A model generated the notes under the pieces. That model was not told where the DNA came from. It ran no database searches and was given only the letters and a program-made list of their open reading frames with translations. Positions 3,823-5,105 of a DNA stretch of 5,105 nt are shown in pieces. Origin of the DNA: Thermoplasmata archaeon (GTDB lineage Archaea > Thermoplasmatota > DTKX01 > GCA-020343715); assembly GCA_020343715.1 (NCBI GenBank), contig CP070808.1, positions 2,027,036-2,032,140 of the forward strand. Direction: 5' to 3'. The position numbers and the translations under genes were made by a program. Every line of letters starts with the position of its first letter. Position 1 is the stretch's first letter.

Positions 3823-5105
3823 TCACCCCCACCCCAGGGCCATTCCGGCCCGGTATATCAGGAAGGCCACAAGCCATGCCAGGGCCAGCCCGTAGACGAT
3901 CGAGAAAGCTGTCCATCTGACGGAGCCCGTCTCCTTCCATATCGCACCGATGGTGGCGAGGCACGGGGTGTAGAGGAGGGTGAAGGCCATGAGGCCCGCC
4001 GCGTTGGCGGAGTTCAGCCCGCTGGAGGGGTCCGTCAGCCGGTCCACCAGGGAGGCGCCCTCCGAGCCACCGGCGTAGAGCACGCCCAGGGTCCCGGCGA
4101 TGAGCTCCTTGGCCACGAAGCCGAATATCAGGGCCACCACGATGCGCCAGTCGAAGCCCAGGGGGGCCATGATGGGCTCCAGGAGCCGGCCCATCATGCC
4201 AGCCACGCTGTCGGCGCTGCCGTACTCCACGCCCCACGGTAGCGATGCCAGGGTCCACACTATTATGGCGCCCGCCAGGATGACGGTGCCCGCCTTGCGC
4301 ATGTACATCCACACCCTCTCCCAAGTGAAGGTCAGCACCAGCCTGGCGGAAGGCATCTGGTAGTGCGGCATCTCCATGATGAACGGAGCCACCTCACCCC
4401 GGAGGAGGGACCTGCGCAGGAGCTTGGCCGTCAGCACTGCCACCACGATGCCCAGGACGTAGATGCCGAAGATGGCGGTGCCCGCCGCGGCCCCGAAGAA
4501 GGCTCCGGCCAGCAGGACGTAGACGGGCAGGCGGGCCCCGCAGGACATGAAGGGGTTGACCAGGATGGTCACCAACCGGTCCTTGCGGTCCTCGATGCTT
4601 CGGGTGGCCATGATGGCCGGGACGTTGCATCCGAAGCCCATGAGCATGGGTATGAAGGACTTCCCGTGGAGCCCCAGGTTGGCCATGATGCGGTCCATGT
4701 TGAAGGCCGCCCTGGCCAGGTACCCGCTGGCCTCCAGGATGGACAGGAGCAGGAACAGCACGAAGATGGGGGGCACGAAGACCAGGACGAAGCCCACGCC
4801 GCCGATAATACCGTCGGCCAGCAACGACGCCAGCCAATCCGCCGACACGTTCTCGGCGATCCAGCCTCCCAGGGAGGCGAAGGCCACGTCGATCATGGCC
4901 GAGAAGGGGAGGGACACCGTGAACGTTAGTGTGAAGGCGCCCCACATGAGGGCCAGGAAGATGGGGATGCCCAGCCACTTGTGGGTCAACACCCGGTCGA
5001 TGTAGTCCGAGGGGGTGACCTTCAGCTGGCACCGCACCAGGGCTTGACCCAAGATGGCGTCGATGACCTGGTATCTGCGCTCGGCCATCTCCACCTCGAT
5101 GTCCT
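3823..5105 (-). CDS. feoB: Ferrous iron transport protein B, C-terminal membrane part (runs off the right edge)
   Basis: FeoB carries Fe(II) across the cytoplasmic membrane; its N-terminal G-protein domain lies beyond the window. The roughly 427 residues visible cover the end of the linker (DIEVEMAERRYQVIDAIL) and the whole polytopic membrane region. Both Gate motifs are present. The first has GFGCNVPA and then NPFMSCGARLPVY (about nt 4500-4640), and the second has LLYTPCLATIGAIWKETGS (about nt 3920-3975), with the conserved Cys in each. The motifs LEASGYLARAAFNMDR (about nt 4690-4740) and FGFVAKELIAGTLGVLY (about nt 4075-4125) are also characteristic. The frame stays open through GAG-ATC-GAC to the last base, so the GTG near 5094 is internal, not a start. 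The protein ends shortly after the last helix without a Cys-rich tail. It is the first visible gene of the probable operon that continues into the four-helix protein, FeoC-like protein and DtxR-type regulator. feoA would be expected outside the window. Identification is very secure. Confidence 0.97.
   Translation of the reverse strand, partial: DIEVEMAERRYQVIDAILGQALVRCQLKVTPSDYIDRVLTHKWLGIPIFLALMWGAFTLTFTVSLPFSAMIDVAFASLGGWIAENVSADWLASLLADGIIGGVGFVLVFVPPIFVLFLLLSILEASGYLARAAFNMDRIMANLGLHGKSFIPMLMGFGCNVPAIMATRSIEDRKDRLVTILVNPFMSCGARLPVYVLLAGAFFGAAAGTAIFGIYVLGIVVAVLTAKLLRRSLLRGEVAPFIMEMPHYQMPSARLVLTFTWERVWMYMRKAGTVILAGAIIVWTLASLPWGVEYGSADSVAGMMGRLLEPIMAPLGFDWRIVVALIFGFVAKELIAGTLGVLYAGGSEGASLVDRLTDPSSGLNSANAAGLMAFTLLYTPCLATIGAIWKETGSVRWTAFSIVYGLALAWLVAFLIYRAGMALGWG

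Noticed and set aside
4363..4929. Plus-strand open frame of 188 codons opposite feoB
   Set aside because: Very rich in His, Gly, Glu and Gln with no hydrophobic core; a shadow of the feoB membrane helices.
5080..5094. GTG at 5094 as a start of a shortened, G-domain-less FeoB
   Set aside because: The frame stays open to the right edge and the upstream codons (D-I-E) continue the usual FeoB linker sequence, so the gene is simply cut by the window.

Overview
The window looks archaeal, most likely a GC-rich euryarchaeon of the Thermoplasmata / Methanomassiliicoccales kind. That placement is an inference from gene content, not from a marker gene. The supporting signs are a stand-alone Lrp/AsnC ligand-binding (RAM) protein, a zinc-lid adenylate kinase with an unusual P-loop, a DtxR/MntR-type regulator next to a FeoC-like iron-sulfur winged-helix protein, TATA-like boxes upstream of several starts, and Shine-Dalgarno sites mixed with starts that lack one. 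The sequence is visibly GC-rich and coding-dense. No tRNA, rRNA, insertion sequence, CRISPR array or attachment site was seen, and no gene-free stretch exceeds about 140 bases.

Layout from left to right. Positions 72-401 (+) hold a stand-alone RAM-domain protein with a TTG start. It converges on a single-domain response regulator at 430-795 (-). A 136-base gap with a good TATA-like box follows. Next is an adenylate kinase at 932-1741 (-), then a short gap that may carry a leaderless promoter. From about 1800 to the right edge everything is on the minus strand and tightly packed. In transcription order (right to left) it is: feoB (C-terminal part only, running off the right edge), an unrecognised four-helix membrane protein, a FeoC-like Fe-S winged-helix protein, a DtxR/MntR-type metal-dependent repressor, and a two-helix membrane protein with a repeated PG-[LV]-Y motif.

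How they work together. The right-hand block reads as a ferrous-iron uptake operon. FeoB is the Fe(II) channel/transporter. The FeoC-like protein probably senses Fe-S cluster state or iron, and the DtxR-type protein probably represses iron uptake when iron is plentiful. Gaps of 2-13 bases between the genes, and ribosome-binding sites lying inside the previous gene's last codons, support co-transcription. The four-helix protein inside the block is the best candidate for an undescribed Feo accessory component. Adenylate kinase, the response regulator and the RAM protein appear to be independent housekeeping or regulatory genes.
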